Of a stretch of 62,787 bases of DNA, positions 17,164-25,250 are shown piece after piece. The notes under the pieces are model-generated. The model ran no database searches, had not been told where the DNA came from, and saw nothing but the letters and a program-made list of their open reading frames with translations. Made by a program: the position numbers and the translations under genes. The DNA is from Clostridiales bacterium (GTDB lineage: Bacteria; Bacillota; Clostridia; Oscillospirales; CAG-382), in the NCBI GenBank assembly GCA_016286245.1, contig JAEESG010000003.1, positions 1-62,787 of the forward strand, written 5' to 3'. The number at the start of each line of letters is the position of its first letter. Position 1 is the first letter of the stretch.

Positions 17164-17195
17164 AAAAAAATCACGGTTTTTACCGTGATTTTTTT
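17164..17195. terminator. Bidirectional terminator between trxA and rsmA
   Basis: A 14-bp stem (17164-17177 with 17182-17195), arms AAAAAAATCACGGT and ACCGTGATTTTTTT, serves the convergent trxA and rsmA transcripts; the rsmA stop codon lies within its right arm. Confidence 0.88.
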
Positions 17196-18063
17196 ATTCT
17201 TTTATAATTCTTTCGGCAAGCTTTACAAACTGCGTTTCGTCGAGTTCTTCTCCCCTGACGTTTGCGTCTTTGCCGAGCGTTTCAAAAATTATTTCCTTCA
17301 GCTCTTCCTTGTTGTAATCGCAGACCTGCGAAAGTGCGTTTATCAGCGTTTTCCGTCTTACCGAAAACGCCGCTTTGATGACTTTTTTCGCCTTTTCTAT
17401 CTGTTCGTCCGTAAATTTTGCGGGTTTATACATGGAAATTCTCACGACGGCGCTGTCAACCTTCGGTTTCGGCACAAAGCAGCCCGCCGGCACCGAAAAC
17501 AGCTTTTTTACACTTCCGTAAAGATTAAGAGATGCGGTAATGCTTCCGTAATCCGCGCTTTTCGGTGCGGCGGTAAGCCGCAGCGCAACTTCCTTCTGCA
17601 CCATTACGGTAACGTAGTCGAAACCGTGATACGTTTCGGCAAGCTTCATGAGTATCGGCGTCGTTATATAATACGGCAGGTTTGCGCAGACCGAAACGTG
17701 AAGCCTTTTTCCGTCTTTTTCCCTCTCGCTTTCGAGCAGTTCGGGAAGATTTATCTTCATAATATCCCCGAAAATCACCTTTACGTTCGGGTATTCCGCG
17801 AGCGTTTCCGCAAGCACGCCCTTTAATTTTTCGTCTATTTCGACGGCAAGTACCTTTTCAAATCTTTCGGCAAGCTCCTTTGTCAGAATTCCCGCGCCCG
17901 GCCCTATTTCGAGAACGAGCGCGGGTATTTTTCCGTCGCCGTTTCTTTCTCCGTATTCCGTGCAAGCGTCCGCTATTCTTTTCGGAACCTTCGGATCGCG
18001 CAGAAAATTCTGTCCGTATTTTTTCTGAAAGGTAAAGCCGTGTCTGTTAAGTATTTCCGACAT
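17194..18063 (-). CDS. rsmA: 16S rRNA dimethyladenosine transferase RsmA (KsgA)
   Basis: A 289-residue SAM-dependent methyltransferase that dimethylates two adjacent adenosines near the 3' end of 16S rRNA. The family features are all there: GQNFLRDPKV, the SAM-binding VLEIGPGAGILTKEL near 50-65, the AVEID motif, the catalytic NLPYYITTPI near 130, and a C-terminal helical domain with FSVRRKTLINAL. Length is typical. It is cut off on both sides by terminators, so it is a single-gene unit. Confidence 0.97.
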   Translation of the reverse strand: MSEILNRHGFTFQKKYGQNFLRDPKVPKRIADACTEYGERNGDGKIPALVLEIGPGAGILTKELAERFEKVLAVEIDEKLKGVLAETLAEYPNVKVIFGDIMKINLPELLESEREKDGKRLHVSVCANLPYYITTPILMKLAETYHGFDYVTVMVQKEVALRLTAAPKSADYGSITASLNLYGSVKKLFSVPAGCFVPKPKVDSAVVRISMYKPAKFTDEQIEKAKKVIKAAFSVRRKTLINALSQVCDYNKEELKEIIFETLGKDANVRGEELDETQFVKLAERIIKE

Positions 18064-18097
18064 TTTCCCGTCTTTCCCGTTATTTTTTCTTTATGCA

Positions 18098-18127
18098 AAA
18101 ACATACCTGCATTCGCAGGTATGTTTT
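18098..18127 (-). terminator. Terminator after the OppA-like gene
   Basis: AAACATACCTGC pairs with GCAGGTATGTTT around a short loop, with Ts following on both strands. It separates the solute-binding protein gene from rsmA. Confidence 0.85.
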
Positions 18128-18134
18128 TTATTTT

Positions 18135-19898
18135 TTACCCTTCGTTTGCCGCGGGAAGATGTTTCTGATAATTTTTCATCTTCATTTTCGTGAAATTCTT
18201 TGCTCCGAAGAAGTCCGCGTCGATTTTGCTGAGCTCCTTGCTTGCGTAAACGTCCGCGTTATTGAACAGCGGAATTACCGGGGAATCCTCGATGAGTTTT
18301 TCTTCCGCCGTATGCATTGCCTCGGCTCTCTTTTCGTTATTTGCCGCGTAAACTATCGCGTCGCAGATTATATCGTATTCCTCGCTGTCATAACCGGTAA
18401 TATTGAGCTTCGTATATACGGGCTCATCTGCCTCCGCGTCTGCCCTGCCGCCCGCATACTTCTTTGAAAAGCCCACGAGCACGGAATATGCGTCGGGAGT
18501 CGTGCACTGGAAGTCAAGACCTATGATTTTTGCGTCTCCCTCGGCAAATTTTGTATTTTCGGACGTTATGCCGTAGAAATATTTGGAGTTTTTGCCCGAA
18601 AGCGTAACGGAAAATCCGAGTTCCTTCCATACCGATTTTGCGTATTCGGCTATCTTTTCCTCGTATTCCCTGTCCTTATTGTATTCTATCGTGAACGAGC
18701 CGCTCTTTACGTTTGCCTCGGCAAGCAGTTCCTTTGCCTTTTCGATATCGCCCTTCGGCGCGAACATATTGCCTGCGGCTTTGCGGAATTCCGTATTTTT
18801 CATGGTATCCTCAACGCCGAACGGAATTATGCCTTCCGCCGCTTTTGTGCCTCTTCCGGTAAGCGAGTTGATATGTTCTCTGTCAAGCGCAATCGAAAGC
18901 GCCTGTCTTACGCGGGCGTCGCCGAACAGTCTGCTCGTCGTGTCAAAGAAATATGTATACGTCGACGGAATAAGCGTGCTCTGCGTCTTGCCGGCTTTCT
19001 TTATCGTTTCCTCGTCTGCTTCGCTGAGGTTTATATAGAAAATTTCGCCGTTTAAAAACTTATCTATCTGTTCGTCGGCGGTTGCTCCGTCGGAATAAAC
19101 GGTTATGAGCTGATACGGCTTTACGGCCTTATCGACGGGATTATCCTTGAGCTCGCTTACGTTATTGTAATGCAGGCTTCTTTCAAGAACAATCTCTTTA
19201 TCGTTTACGTTCTTATACTTGAAGGGTCCGTTCGTAAGCGGAATCGCCTTTGCGGACGACGTCTGCCACGAATAATCGCTGTTGTCCTTATCGTCGAATT
19301 TCGACGCGTTTTCCTCTCTGAGCGGTACGAGCACCGGGCTTGCAAGGCGGCGGATGAAGTATTCAACGTTGGTAAAGTCTTTTTCAAACGTTATCTGCAG
19401 CACGTTATCCTTTATCGCGCACACGCCGAGGTCGTTTATCGAGCACTGTCCCTCTTTTACCTTTCTTGCGTTCTTTATCGGATAAAGCAGCGCCGCGGCG
19501 GTATTATCCGTCTCGCTGTTCAGCAGTCTCTGCCATGCGTACACGAAATCCTCCGCGTCAACCGCGATTCCGTCGCTCCAGTTTGTCGCCTTGAGCTTTA
19601 TTTCAAGCTTTAAGGTATTATCTCTTGCATCGGCAAAGTATTTATATTCATCGGCAACGCCTTTTTCAAGCTTGCCTTTGCTGTTTATCCTGAAAAGTCC
19701 CTCGTAAAGAAGTCCGAACAGCTTTGCGTTATCGGCGGAGCCGTAATTTACCGCCGTCGGGTCGAGATTCGACGGAAACGCCGAAATATACATCTTTACA
19801 ACGGCTCCCTTATCATCTGGGCTTTTTCCGCAGCCCGCAAAAAGAAGCGCGGAGCATATCATAAGTATTGCAAGCACAAGGGCCGACGCTTTTTTCAT
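18135..19898 (-). CDS. Peptide-type ABC transporter substrate-binding lipoprotein (family 5, OppA-like)
   Basis: About 587 residues. A lipoprotein signal with lipobox LFAGC lies near residue 23, then the two-lobed family 5 fold: LFGLLYEGLF, KLEIKLKATNWSDGIAVDAEDFVYAWQRLL split over about 90-125, and ARVRQALSIALDREHI near 335. The start at 19898 (MKKASAL) gives the usual n-region; upstream ATGs at 19910 and 19919 are possible, and ribosome-site spacing does not decide. No permease or ATPase genes lie beside it, so it is an orphan binding protein that must share a transporter encoded elsewhere. Peptides are the expected ligand. Confidence 0.93.
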   Translation of the reverse strand: MKKASALVLAILMICSALLFAGCGKSPDDKGAVVKMYISAFPSNLDPTAVNYGSADNAKLFGLLYEGLFRINSKGKLEKGVADEYKYFADARDNTLKLEIKLKATNWSDGIAVDAEDFVYAWQRLLNSETDNTAAALLYPIKNARKVKEGQCSINDLGVCAIKDNVLQITFEKDFTNVEYFIRRLASPVLVPLREENASKFDDKDNSDYSWQTSSAKAIPLTNGPFKYKNVNDKEIVLERSLHYNNVSELKDNPVDKAVKPYQLITVYSDGATADEQIDKFLNGEIFYINLSEADEETIKKAGKTQSTLIPSTYTYFFDTTSRLFGDARVRQALSIALDREHINSLTGRGTKAAEGIIPFGVEDTMKNTEFRKAAGNMFAPKGDIEKAKELLAEANVKSGSFTIEYNKDREYEEKIAEYAKSVWKELGFSVTLSGKNSKYFYGITSENTKFAEGDAKIIGLDFQCTTPDAYSVLVGFSKKYAGGRADAEADEPVYTKLNITGYDSEEYDIICDAIVYAANNEKRAEAMHTAEEKLIEDSPVIPLFNNADVYASKELSKIDADFFGAKNFTKMKMKNYQKHLPAANEG

Positions 19899-19950
19899 AA
19901 TTTTTATCATACCTTTCATATTACTGTTAAACCATTAAATGTCAAACTAT

Positions 19951-19979
19951 ATTATATCATCAAAATACCGTTTTAGCAA
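19951..19979 (-). promoter_or_regulatory. Sigma-A promoter of the OppA-like gene
   Basis: Minus strand TTGCTA (19974-19979), 17-base spacer, perfect TATAAT (19951-19956). Confidence 0.75.
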
Positions 19980-20143
19980 TTATATTTTACCGTTTTTCAT
20001 CACTTTTTTCAATTTGCACAATTTTATGACTTATTTTTGTGTCTGTTGCACAAAATCATATTACGGCAGGCGCCTTTCGCATATATTTTTTGGCGGCGGA
20101 ATATTATTTAACGACCGAATTTCTTTAAAACGGAGGAACAAAA

Positions 20144-21085
20144 ATGACAGAAAAATACAAACCCGAAGGATATCTCGTCGACCTGCCCGAAAACAAAGAA
20201 CAGATTTCAAGCCTTTCGGGGCTTGAATATGCGATGAGCGCGGGCTCCATTCTTGAGGCGAGGGCCGTTTTATGCGACGCAAACCACAATCTTTCAGTCG
20301 AGCTCGGAAAATACAAGGGCGTAATCCCGCGCGAAGAGGCATCTTACAGCATAGACGGCAGCGAAACGCGCGATATTGCAATAATTACGAGAGTCGGAAA
20401 GCCGGTATGCTTCAAAATATTGTCGATAGACAAATCATCGGTTGAGCCGCGCATTATTCTTTCACGAAGAGCTGCGCAGTCCGAGTGCTTTGAAAATTAC
20501 GTCTCGCATCTCTCCCCCGGCGACGTCATCGACGCGCGCGTTACGCACATTGAGTCTTTCGGCTGTTTCTGCGACATAGGCTGCGGAATAATCTCGCTTC
20601 TCCCAGTCGACTGCATTTCCGTTTCGAGAATAAGCAATCCGAAAGAGCGCTTTTGCGGCGGAGATTTCATAAAATGCGCCGTAAAAACAAACGACCGCAC
20701 GACCGGGCGCGTATCGCTGACGCACAAGGAGCTTCTCGGCACGTGGGAGGAAAACGCGTCTCTTTTCAGTCCCGGAGAAACCGCCGCAGGTATAATAAGG
20801 AGCATTGAGCCGTACGGAATTTTCGTGGAGCTGGCGCCAAACCTCGCGGGGCTTGCCGAATGGTGCGAGGGCGCCGAAGCGGGACACGTCGCCGCCGTCT
20901 ACATAAAAAGCATAGTACCGTCGAAAATGAAAATAAAGCTCGTAATAATAGACAGCAACATGCCCTCTTTTTCCGCCGTAAAGAAGCCGCAATACATGAT
21001 AGAATCGGGGCACATAGACAAATGGGTTTATTCCCCCGAAAACTGCGAAAAATACATTTTTACCGATTTTTCGGACGGCATATAA
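20144..21085 (+). CDS. S1 RNA-binding domain protein
   Basis: 313 residues with at least two clear S1 (OB-fold) domains. One lies near 125-190 (DVIDARVTHIESFGCFCDIG, later TTGRVSLTHKELLGTW); the second near 205-265 (AAGIIRSIEPYGIFVELAPN, then LAGLAEW). A degenerate OB-like segment sits at the N-terminus (about 35-110). It resembles short Firmicute relatives of ribosomal protein S1; an RNA-binding role is inferred. It stands alone on the plus strand with GGAGGA nine bases upstream. No clear promoter is visible in the preceding 160 bases. Confidence 0.8.
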   Translation: MTEKYKPEGYLVDLPENKEQISSLSGLEYAMSAGSILEARAVLCDANHNLSVELGKYKGVIPREEASYSIDGSETRDIAIITRVGKPVCFKILSIDKSSVEPRIILSRRAAQSECFENYVSHLSPGDVIDARVTHIESFGCFCDIGCGIISLLPVDCISVSRISNPKERFCGGDFIKCAVKTNDRTTGRVSLTHKELLGTWEENASLFSPGETAAGIIRSIEPYGIFVELAPNLAGLAEWCEGAEAGHVAAVYIKSIVPSKMKIKLVIIDSNMPSFSAVKKPQYMIESGHIDKWVYSPENCEKYIFTDFSDGI

Positions 21086-21118
21086 AAAAACAATCGGATT
21101 TCTCCGATTGTTTTTTAA
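21084..21118. terminator. Bidirectional terminator between the S1 protein and the RNHCP protein
   Basis: AAAAAACAATCGGA pairs with TCCGATTGTTTTTT around a short loop. It serves the two convergent genes; the RNHCP stop codon lies at its right end. Confidence 0.88.
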
Positions 21119-21465
21119 AATCCGGCGTTTACCGTAAGTTTTATTATCAGATCGACGTCGTCGTACTGCTCTTTTTCAAGTTTTGATTTCGCATCGTACA
21201 GCGCCGCCTTGTTATTCCCGACAAAACCGCATTTTTCGCATTTCTGCGTTATCACGTACCCTCTTTTCGCGTCGGGAAACGCAAAAACGGGTCTCATTAT
21301 TCCTCCGCAAGCGCACGCCCTGTCTCCAGGAAGCACGTCGACGTGTTTTGAACAAAGGCATCTCGGGCAGTGGTTTCTGCTTGTCTTTCCCAGAGGTTTT
21401 ACTTCAAAACCGCAGTTTTCGCATACAAAGCCGCTGTCGTTTTTGGTAAAGCGTTTCTGTTCCAT
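21115..21465 (-). CDS. RNHCP-domain zinc-ribbon protein
   Basis: 116 residues with two CxxC pairs in the first half (FVCENCGFEV, NHCPRCLCSKH), further CACGG and QKCEKCGF motifs, and the string RNHCP that names this family. Zinc binding is expected from the cysteine pattern. The biochemical function of the family is not established. It sits nine bases after dnaC and is probably co-transcribed with it. Confidence 0.85.
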   Translation of the reverse strand: MEQKRFTKNDSGFVCENCGFEVKPLGKTSRNHCPRCLCSKHVDVLPGDRACACGGIMRPVFAFPDAKRGYVITQKCEKCGFVGNNKAALYDAKSKLEKEQYDDVDLIIKLTVNAGF

Positions 21466-21474
21466 TTTTATTCC

Positions 21475-22488
21475 TTATTTCTGCGCTTTTCTGGCGTTTT
21501 TTCTTGCTTTTTTGAGCCTTATGTCATCGCCGTAAAACTTGAATGTCCTGAAGTTGCCTATAAGTCTCGAATTTATTCTGTCGTCGTACTGTTTTTGGAA
21601 TTCCTTTGCGTCGTCGAGGTTCGTGTTGATAATCATCGGCTTTCCCGACATAATTCTCGTGTTGAGAATATTATACAGCACATTCTGCGAAAATCTGCTT
21701 TTAAGTTCTGTCCCGAGGTCGTCGATTATGAGAAGCGAGCTTTGCGTATACCTTTCGGCGTCCTGCGACGCGGACTCGTCCTTTGGAAAGGTGCTGAGTT
21801 CGAAAATGTGCATAATATTCTGCATGGTGTCGTAAACGACGTCGTAGCCCTTATCTATCACGCCTTTTGCTATCGCCGTCGACAAATGCGTTTTTCCGAG
21901 CCCCGTGCTTCCGACGAACAGCAGATTCTGAGAATTTCCCGGCTTTCCGAACTTCTTTACGTAGTCCTTCGCCTCCGAAAGAACGTATGTCATATTGTCT
22001 CTCGGGCTTATTCCGCCGTCTTTCTTTTCGTCAGAATAAAAAGAAAGATCAAAGTTATCAAATCCCTGCTCCGCAAGCGCTTCTCCCAGTCCCGAAGATT
22101 CGTACGCGCATTTTGCGAGCGCCTTTTTCATGCAGGTGCACATATTTATGCCTATATATCCCGTATCGCCGCATTTTTCGCACGAATAGTTTACGTCGAG
22201 GTAGTTTTCGGGCTTGCCCATGAGTTTAAGTATTCTCTTTTTATCGTCGAGAAGCTCGCGGCTCTCCTTCCGGAGCGCCTTTATTCTCTTTTCGAGTCCG
22301 TCCTTGCCTTCGAGCGAGCTTGAAAAAATTTTCATGCCCGTCATCGACAGCGCCTTGTCGATTTCTTTCAGCTGCGGGCAGATTCTGTCCATTTCCTCTT
22401 TTCTTTCCTGTGCCGTATTAACCGCGTTTTGTCTTTTTTTCGCAAACTCGTCGAGAACTTTTTCGACTATTTGTCTTGAATATTCCAT
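21475..22488 (-). CDS. dnaC: Replicative helicase loader (DnaC/DnaI-type AAA+ ATPase)
   Basis: 337 residues. An N-terminal helical region is followed by a zinc-binding cluster (CEKCGDTGYIGINMCTC, about 99-115), then a AAA+ domain with Walker A GSTGLGKTH near 196 and Walker B LLIIDDLGTE near 255. Like DnaI of Bacillus, it would load the replicative helicase with DnaD and DnaB; a DnaD-domain gene lies at 48144-49097. GAGGAA precedes the start. IstB transposase helpers share the ATPase, but the zinc domain and the absence of an IS argue for the loader. Confidence 0.93.
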   Translation of the reverse strand: MEYSRQIVEKVLDEFAKKRQNAVNTAQERKEEMDRICPQLKEIDKALSMTGMKIFSSSLEGKDGLEKRIKALRKESRELLDDKKRILKLMGKPENYLDVNYSCEKCGDTGYIGINMCTCMKKALAKCAYESSGLGEALAEQGFDNFDLSFYSDEKKDGGISPRDNMTYVLSEAKDYVKKFGKPGNSQNLLFVGSTGLGKTHLSTAIAKGVIDKGYDVVYDTMQNIMHIFELSTFPKDESASQDAERYTQSSLLIIDDLGTELKSRFSQNVLYNILNTRIMSGKPMIINTNLDDAKEFQKQYDDRINSRLIGNFRTFKFYGDDIRLKKARKNARKAQK

Positions 22489-22531
22489 ATTTATTCCTCA
22501 CTGCCGTTTTATTTGAAACGTCCTTAAATTT

Positions 22532-22560
22532 ATAGTATCACAATTTTTTTTCAAAGTCAA
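22532..22560 (-). promoter_or_regulatory. Sigma-A promoter of dnaC
   Basis: Minus strand TTGACT (22555-22560), 17-base spacer, TACTAT (22532-22537), about 40 bases before the start. Confidence 0.75.
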
Positions 22561-22569
22561 CATAGCAAA

Positions 22570-22604
22570 AAAGATACCCTTTTATATTTCAAAAGGGTAT
22601 CTTT
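22570..22604 (-). terminator. Terminator after the ZIP transporter gene
   Basis: A 14-bp perfect stem (AAAGATACCCTTTT with AAAAGGGTATCTTT), seven-base loop and a T run on the minus strand. Confidence 0.9.
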
Positions 22605-22609
22605 GATTT

Positions 22610-23392
22610 TTATCCGAGCGCAACGTCGAGCGCCATCATGAGCGTAAATCCCAGCGCGAACATCACAACGCCTATATTCGAGTGCTCGCCCTCCGACATT
22701 TCGGGAATGAGCTCCTCCACCACGACGTATATCATCGCTCCCGCGGCAAAGGAAAGAAGATACGGCATTGCGGGGACAAAAAGTCCCGCGAAAAGCACCG
22801 TAAGCAGTGCGCCTACCGGCTCAACGGCGCCCGAAAGCATTCCGTCGAGAAACGCCCCCGTTTTCGTTTTTCCTTGCGCGTGCAGCGGCATTGAAATAAT
22901 CGCTCCCTCGGGAAAATTCTGTATCGCAATTCCCAGCGCGAGCGCAAGCGCGCCTCCCGCCGTGATATTTGCGGAGCCCGAAAGCAGTCCCGCGTAAACC
23001 ACGCCGACCGCCATTCCCTCTGGTATGTTGTGAAGCGTTACGGCAAGCACCATCATCGTCGTCTTCTTTGCGCGGCTCTTCGGGCCCTCCGCTTTTTGTG
23101 CGTTCATGTGCAGGTGCGGAATCACGCGGTCCAGAAGCAGCAGAAACAGTATGCCGAGCCAGAAGCCCGCCGCGGCGGGCGCAAACGCCCACCTGCCTTT
23201 ATCTTCGCTCTGATTCATTGCGGGTATAAGTAAGCTCCATATCGACGCCGCGACCATTACTCCGCCCGCAAAGCCCGTAAGCGCGCGCTGAACGTTCCTT
23301 CCCAGCTCCCTTTTCATAAAGAACACGCAGGCCGCGCCGAGCGCCGTGCCTAAAAACGGAATCGTTATTCCTTCAAATACGTTAAGCCACAT
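22610..23392 (-). CDS. ZIP-family divalent metal transporter
   Basis: 260 residues with about eight membrane helices. The metal-binding helices carry the ZIP signatures HNIPEG (about 121-126) and NFPEG (about 158-162), plus EELIPE near 225. A short His-containing loop (PHLHMN) precedes the first. ZIP proteins import zinc, iron or manganese; the specific metal is not determined here. It is monocistronic, with a palindromic site overlapping the start of its transcript that suggests metal-dependent repression. Confidence 0.94.
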   Translation of the reverse strand: MWLNVFEGITIPFLGTALGAACVFFMKRELGRNVQRALTGFAGGVMVAASIWSLLIPAMNQSEDKGRWAFAPAAAGFWLGILFLLLLDRVIPHLHMNAQKAEGPKSRAKKTTMMVLAVTLHNIPEGMAVGVVYAGLLSGSANITAGGALALALGIAIQNFPEGAIISMPLHAQGKTKTGAFLDGMLSGAVEPVGALLTVLFAGLFVPAMPYLLSFAAGAMIYVVVEELIPEMSEGEHSNIGVVMFALGFTLMMALDVALG

Positions 23393-23447
23393 ATTTTACC
23401 TCTTTTATTTTAAAAATAATTCCGCTCCGCAGTCAACCGTTTTTTCG

Positions 23448-23463
23448 GTTAGCCTTTGCTAAC
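23448..23463. promoter_or_regulatory. Palindromic operator candidate of the ZIP gene
   Basis: GTTAGC-CTTT-GCTAAC, a perfect 6-4-6 inverted repeat, lies immediately downstream of the -10 box. The half-site resembles those of DtxR/MntR-family metal repressors (TTAGGNNANCCTAA-like), but the match is partial. A second small palindrome (AACCG/CGGTT, 23436-23450) overlaps it. Binding here would block transcription start. Confidence 0.55.
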
Positions 23464-23464
23464 T

Positions 23465-23493
23465 ATAATAGCATATTTTTTCGGTTTTGTCAA
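23465..23493 (-). promoter_or_regulatory. Sigma-A promoter of the ZIP gene
   Basis: Minus strand TTGACA (23488-23493), 17-base spacer, TATTAT (23465-23470). The near-consensus strength fits a promoter controlled by repression. Confidence 0.85.
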
Positions 23494-23510
23494 TGCTCCG
23501 GAAAATCAAA

Positions 23511-23540
23511 AAGTGCGCCGCGGCTTTTGCCGCGGCGCTT
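23511..23540 (-). terminator. Terminator of the purine/one-carbon operon
   Basis: A G/C-rich stem (GCGCCGCGGC with GCCGCGGCGC) followed on the minus strand by TTTTTGATTTT. It lies 21 bases after the fhs stop and marks the end of an operon of about 13.7 kb. Confidence 0.88.
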
Positions 23541-23561
23541 TGAAGTTTCAATTATCCTTCA

Positions 23562-25238
23562 TTAAAACAGTCCCACAATTTTTCCGTCTTCGGTAACGTC
23601 TATCTTTTCAGCGGCGGGAACCTTGGGAAGTCCCGGCATTGTCATTATGTCGCCCATCAGAACGACGATAAAGCCTGCGCCCGCCGAAACCTTTACGTTC
23701 TTTACGGTTACCTTGAAGTCCTTGGGCGCGCCGAGCTTGGACGCGTCATCGGAAAAGCTGTACTGCGTTTTGGCAACGCATATCGGGCATTTCCCGAAGC
23801 CGAGTTCTTCGAGGCGGTCTATCTGCTTTTCGGCTGCGGGCATATAAATTATTCCCGAGCCGTGATATATTTTCGTTACTACCTTTTCGATTTTTTCCTT
23901 AATTGTCAGGTCGTCCTCATAGCTGAACGTAAAGTCGCCCTTTTCCTCCTCGCAGAGTCTTACGACTTCTCTTGCAAGCGCCTCTCCGCCTTTGCCGCCT
24001 TCCGCCCATACCGTCGAGAGAACGGTGTTCACGCCGAGTTCCTTACACTTTGCGATAATGAAGTCTATTTCGGCGTCGGTATCCGTCGGGAAGCGGTTTA
24101 CGGCTACCACGCAGGGAAGCTTGTAAACGTTCTTTATGTTCGAGACGTGCTGCAAAAGATTCGGAAGTCCCTTTTCGAGCGCGTCGAGATTTTCCGCCGC
24201 GAGCTCCTTTTTATCGAGTCCGCCGTGCATTTTCAGCGCTCTTACCGTTGCGACTATTACAACGGCGTTCGGCACAAGTCCCGTCATACGGCATTTTATG
24301 TCGAGGAATTTTTCAGCTCCGAGATCTGCGCCGAATCCCGCTTCCGTAACGGTATATTCGCTCATTTTGAGCGCCGTTCTCGTTGCGATTACGGAATTGC
24401 ATCCGTGCGCGATATTTGCAAACGGACCGCCGTGAACGAATGCGGGCGTTCCCTCAAGCGTCTGAACGAGGTTGGGCTTGAGCGCGTCTTTAAGAAGCGC
24501 CGTCATTGCGCCCTGCGCCTTTAAGTCCCCCGCCGTTACGGGTTTATCGTCGTAGGTATAGCCAACGATTATTTTTGACAGGCGCGTTTTCAAATCGGAA
24601 AGCGAGTCGGCAAGGCAGAGCACCGCCATGATTTCGCTTGCGACGGTTATATCAAAGCCGTCCTCTCTCGGCGTGCCGTTCGCCTTTCCGCCCAGTCCGT
24701 CCACTATGTTTCTGAGCTGGCGGTCGTTCATATCGACGCATCTCTTCCAGGTTATCTTTCTTACGTCGATGCCGAGCGAATTGCCCTGCTGAATATGGTT
24801 ATCAAGCATTGCGGCAAGCAGGTTGTTCGCCGCGCCTATTGCATGAAAATCTCCCGTAAAGTGAAGATTTATGTCCTCCATCGGTATTACCTGCGCGTAT
24901 CCGCCTCCGGCGGCTCCGCCTTTAATGCCGAACACCGGGCCGAGCGACGGCTCTCTGAGCGCAACGACCGATTTTTTGCCGATTTTGCGAAGTCCGTCCG
25001 CAAGTCCTATCGTCGTGGTCGTCTTTCCCTCTCCCGCGGGTGTGGGGGTTATTGCCGTTACTAGCACGAGCTTTCCGTTTTCTCCTTTGTTTTCGTCAAG
25101 AAAAGCGAGGTCGATTTTCGCCTTATTGTTTCCGTACTGCTCGACGTACTTACGGTCGATGCCTATACTGTCCGCTATTTCCGTTATGTGCTGCGGTTTA
25201 CATGCCTGTGCGATTTCAATGTCCGATAAGTAACTCAT
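23562..25238 (-). CDS. fhs: Formate--tetrahydrofolate ligase (10-formyl-THF synthetase)
   Basis: 558 residues, full length. It converts formate, ATP and tetrahydrofolate to 10-formyl-THF. Visible motifs include the ATP-binding loop [12 protein letters not shown] near 63-74, [23 protein letters not shown] split over about 93-115, and [16 protein letters not shown] near 290. It is the last gene of the operon, 12 bases after purL. Its product feeds the two formyltransferases encoded upstream (PurN and AICAR formyltransferase). Many anaerobes carry fhs, but its place at the end of a ZTP-riboswitch purine operon ties it to purine synthesis here. Confidence 0.98.
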   Translation of the reverse strand: MSYLSDIEIAQACKPQHITEIADSIGIDRKYVEQYGNNKAKIDLAFLDENKGENGKLVLVTAITPTPAGEGKTTTTIGLADGLRKIGKKSVVALREPSLGPVFGIKGGAAGGGYAQVIPMEDINLHFTGDFHAIGAANNLLAAMLDNHIQQGNSLGIDVRKITWKRCVDMNDRQLRNIVDGLGGKANGTPREDGFDITVASEIMAVLCLADSLSDLKTRLSKIIVGYTYDDKPVTAGDLKAQGAMTALLKDALKPNLVQTLEGTPAFVHGGPFANIAHGCNSVIATRTALKMSEYTVTEAGFGADLGAEKFLDIKCRMTGLVPNAVVIVATVRALKMHGGLDKKELAAENLDALEKGLPNLLQHVSNIKNVYKLPCVVAVNRFPTDTDAEIDFIIAKCKELGVNTVLSTVWAEGGKGGEALAREVVRLCEEEKGDFTFSYEDDLTIKEKIEKVVTKIYHGSGIIYMPAAEKQIDRLEELGFGKCPICVAKTQYSFSDDASKLGAPKDFKVTVKNVKVSAGAGFIVVLMGDIMTMPGLPKVPAAEKIDVTEDGKIVGLF

Positions 25239-25250
25239 TTTTTCTTCTCC

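Noticed and set aside
21475-22488. IstB-type transposon helper
   Set aside because: The zinc-binding cluster, neighbouring RNHCP gene and lack of an IstA or inverted repeats favour the helicase loader.
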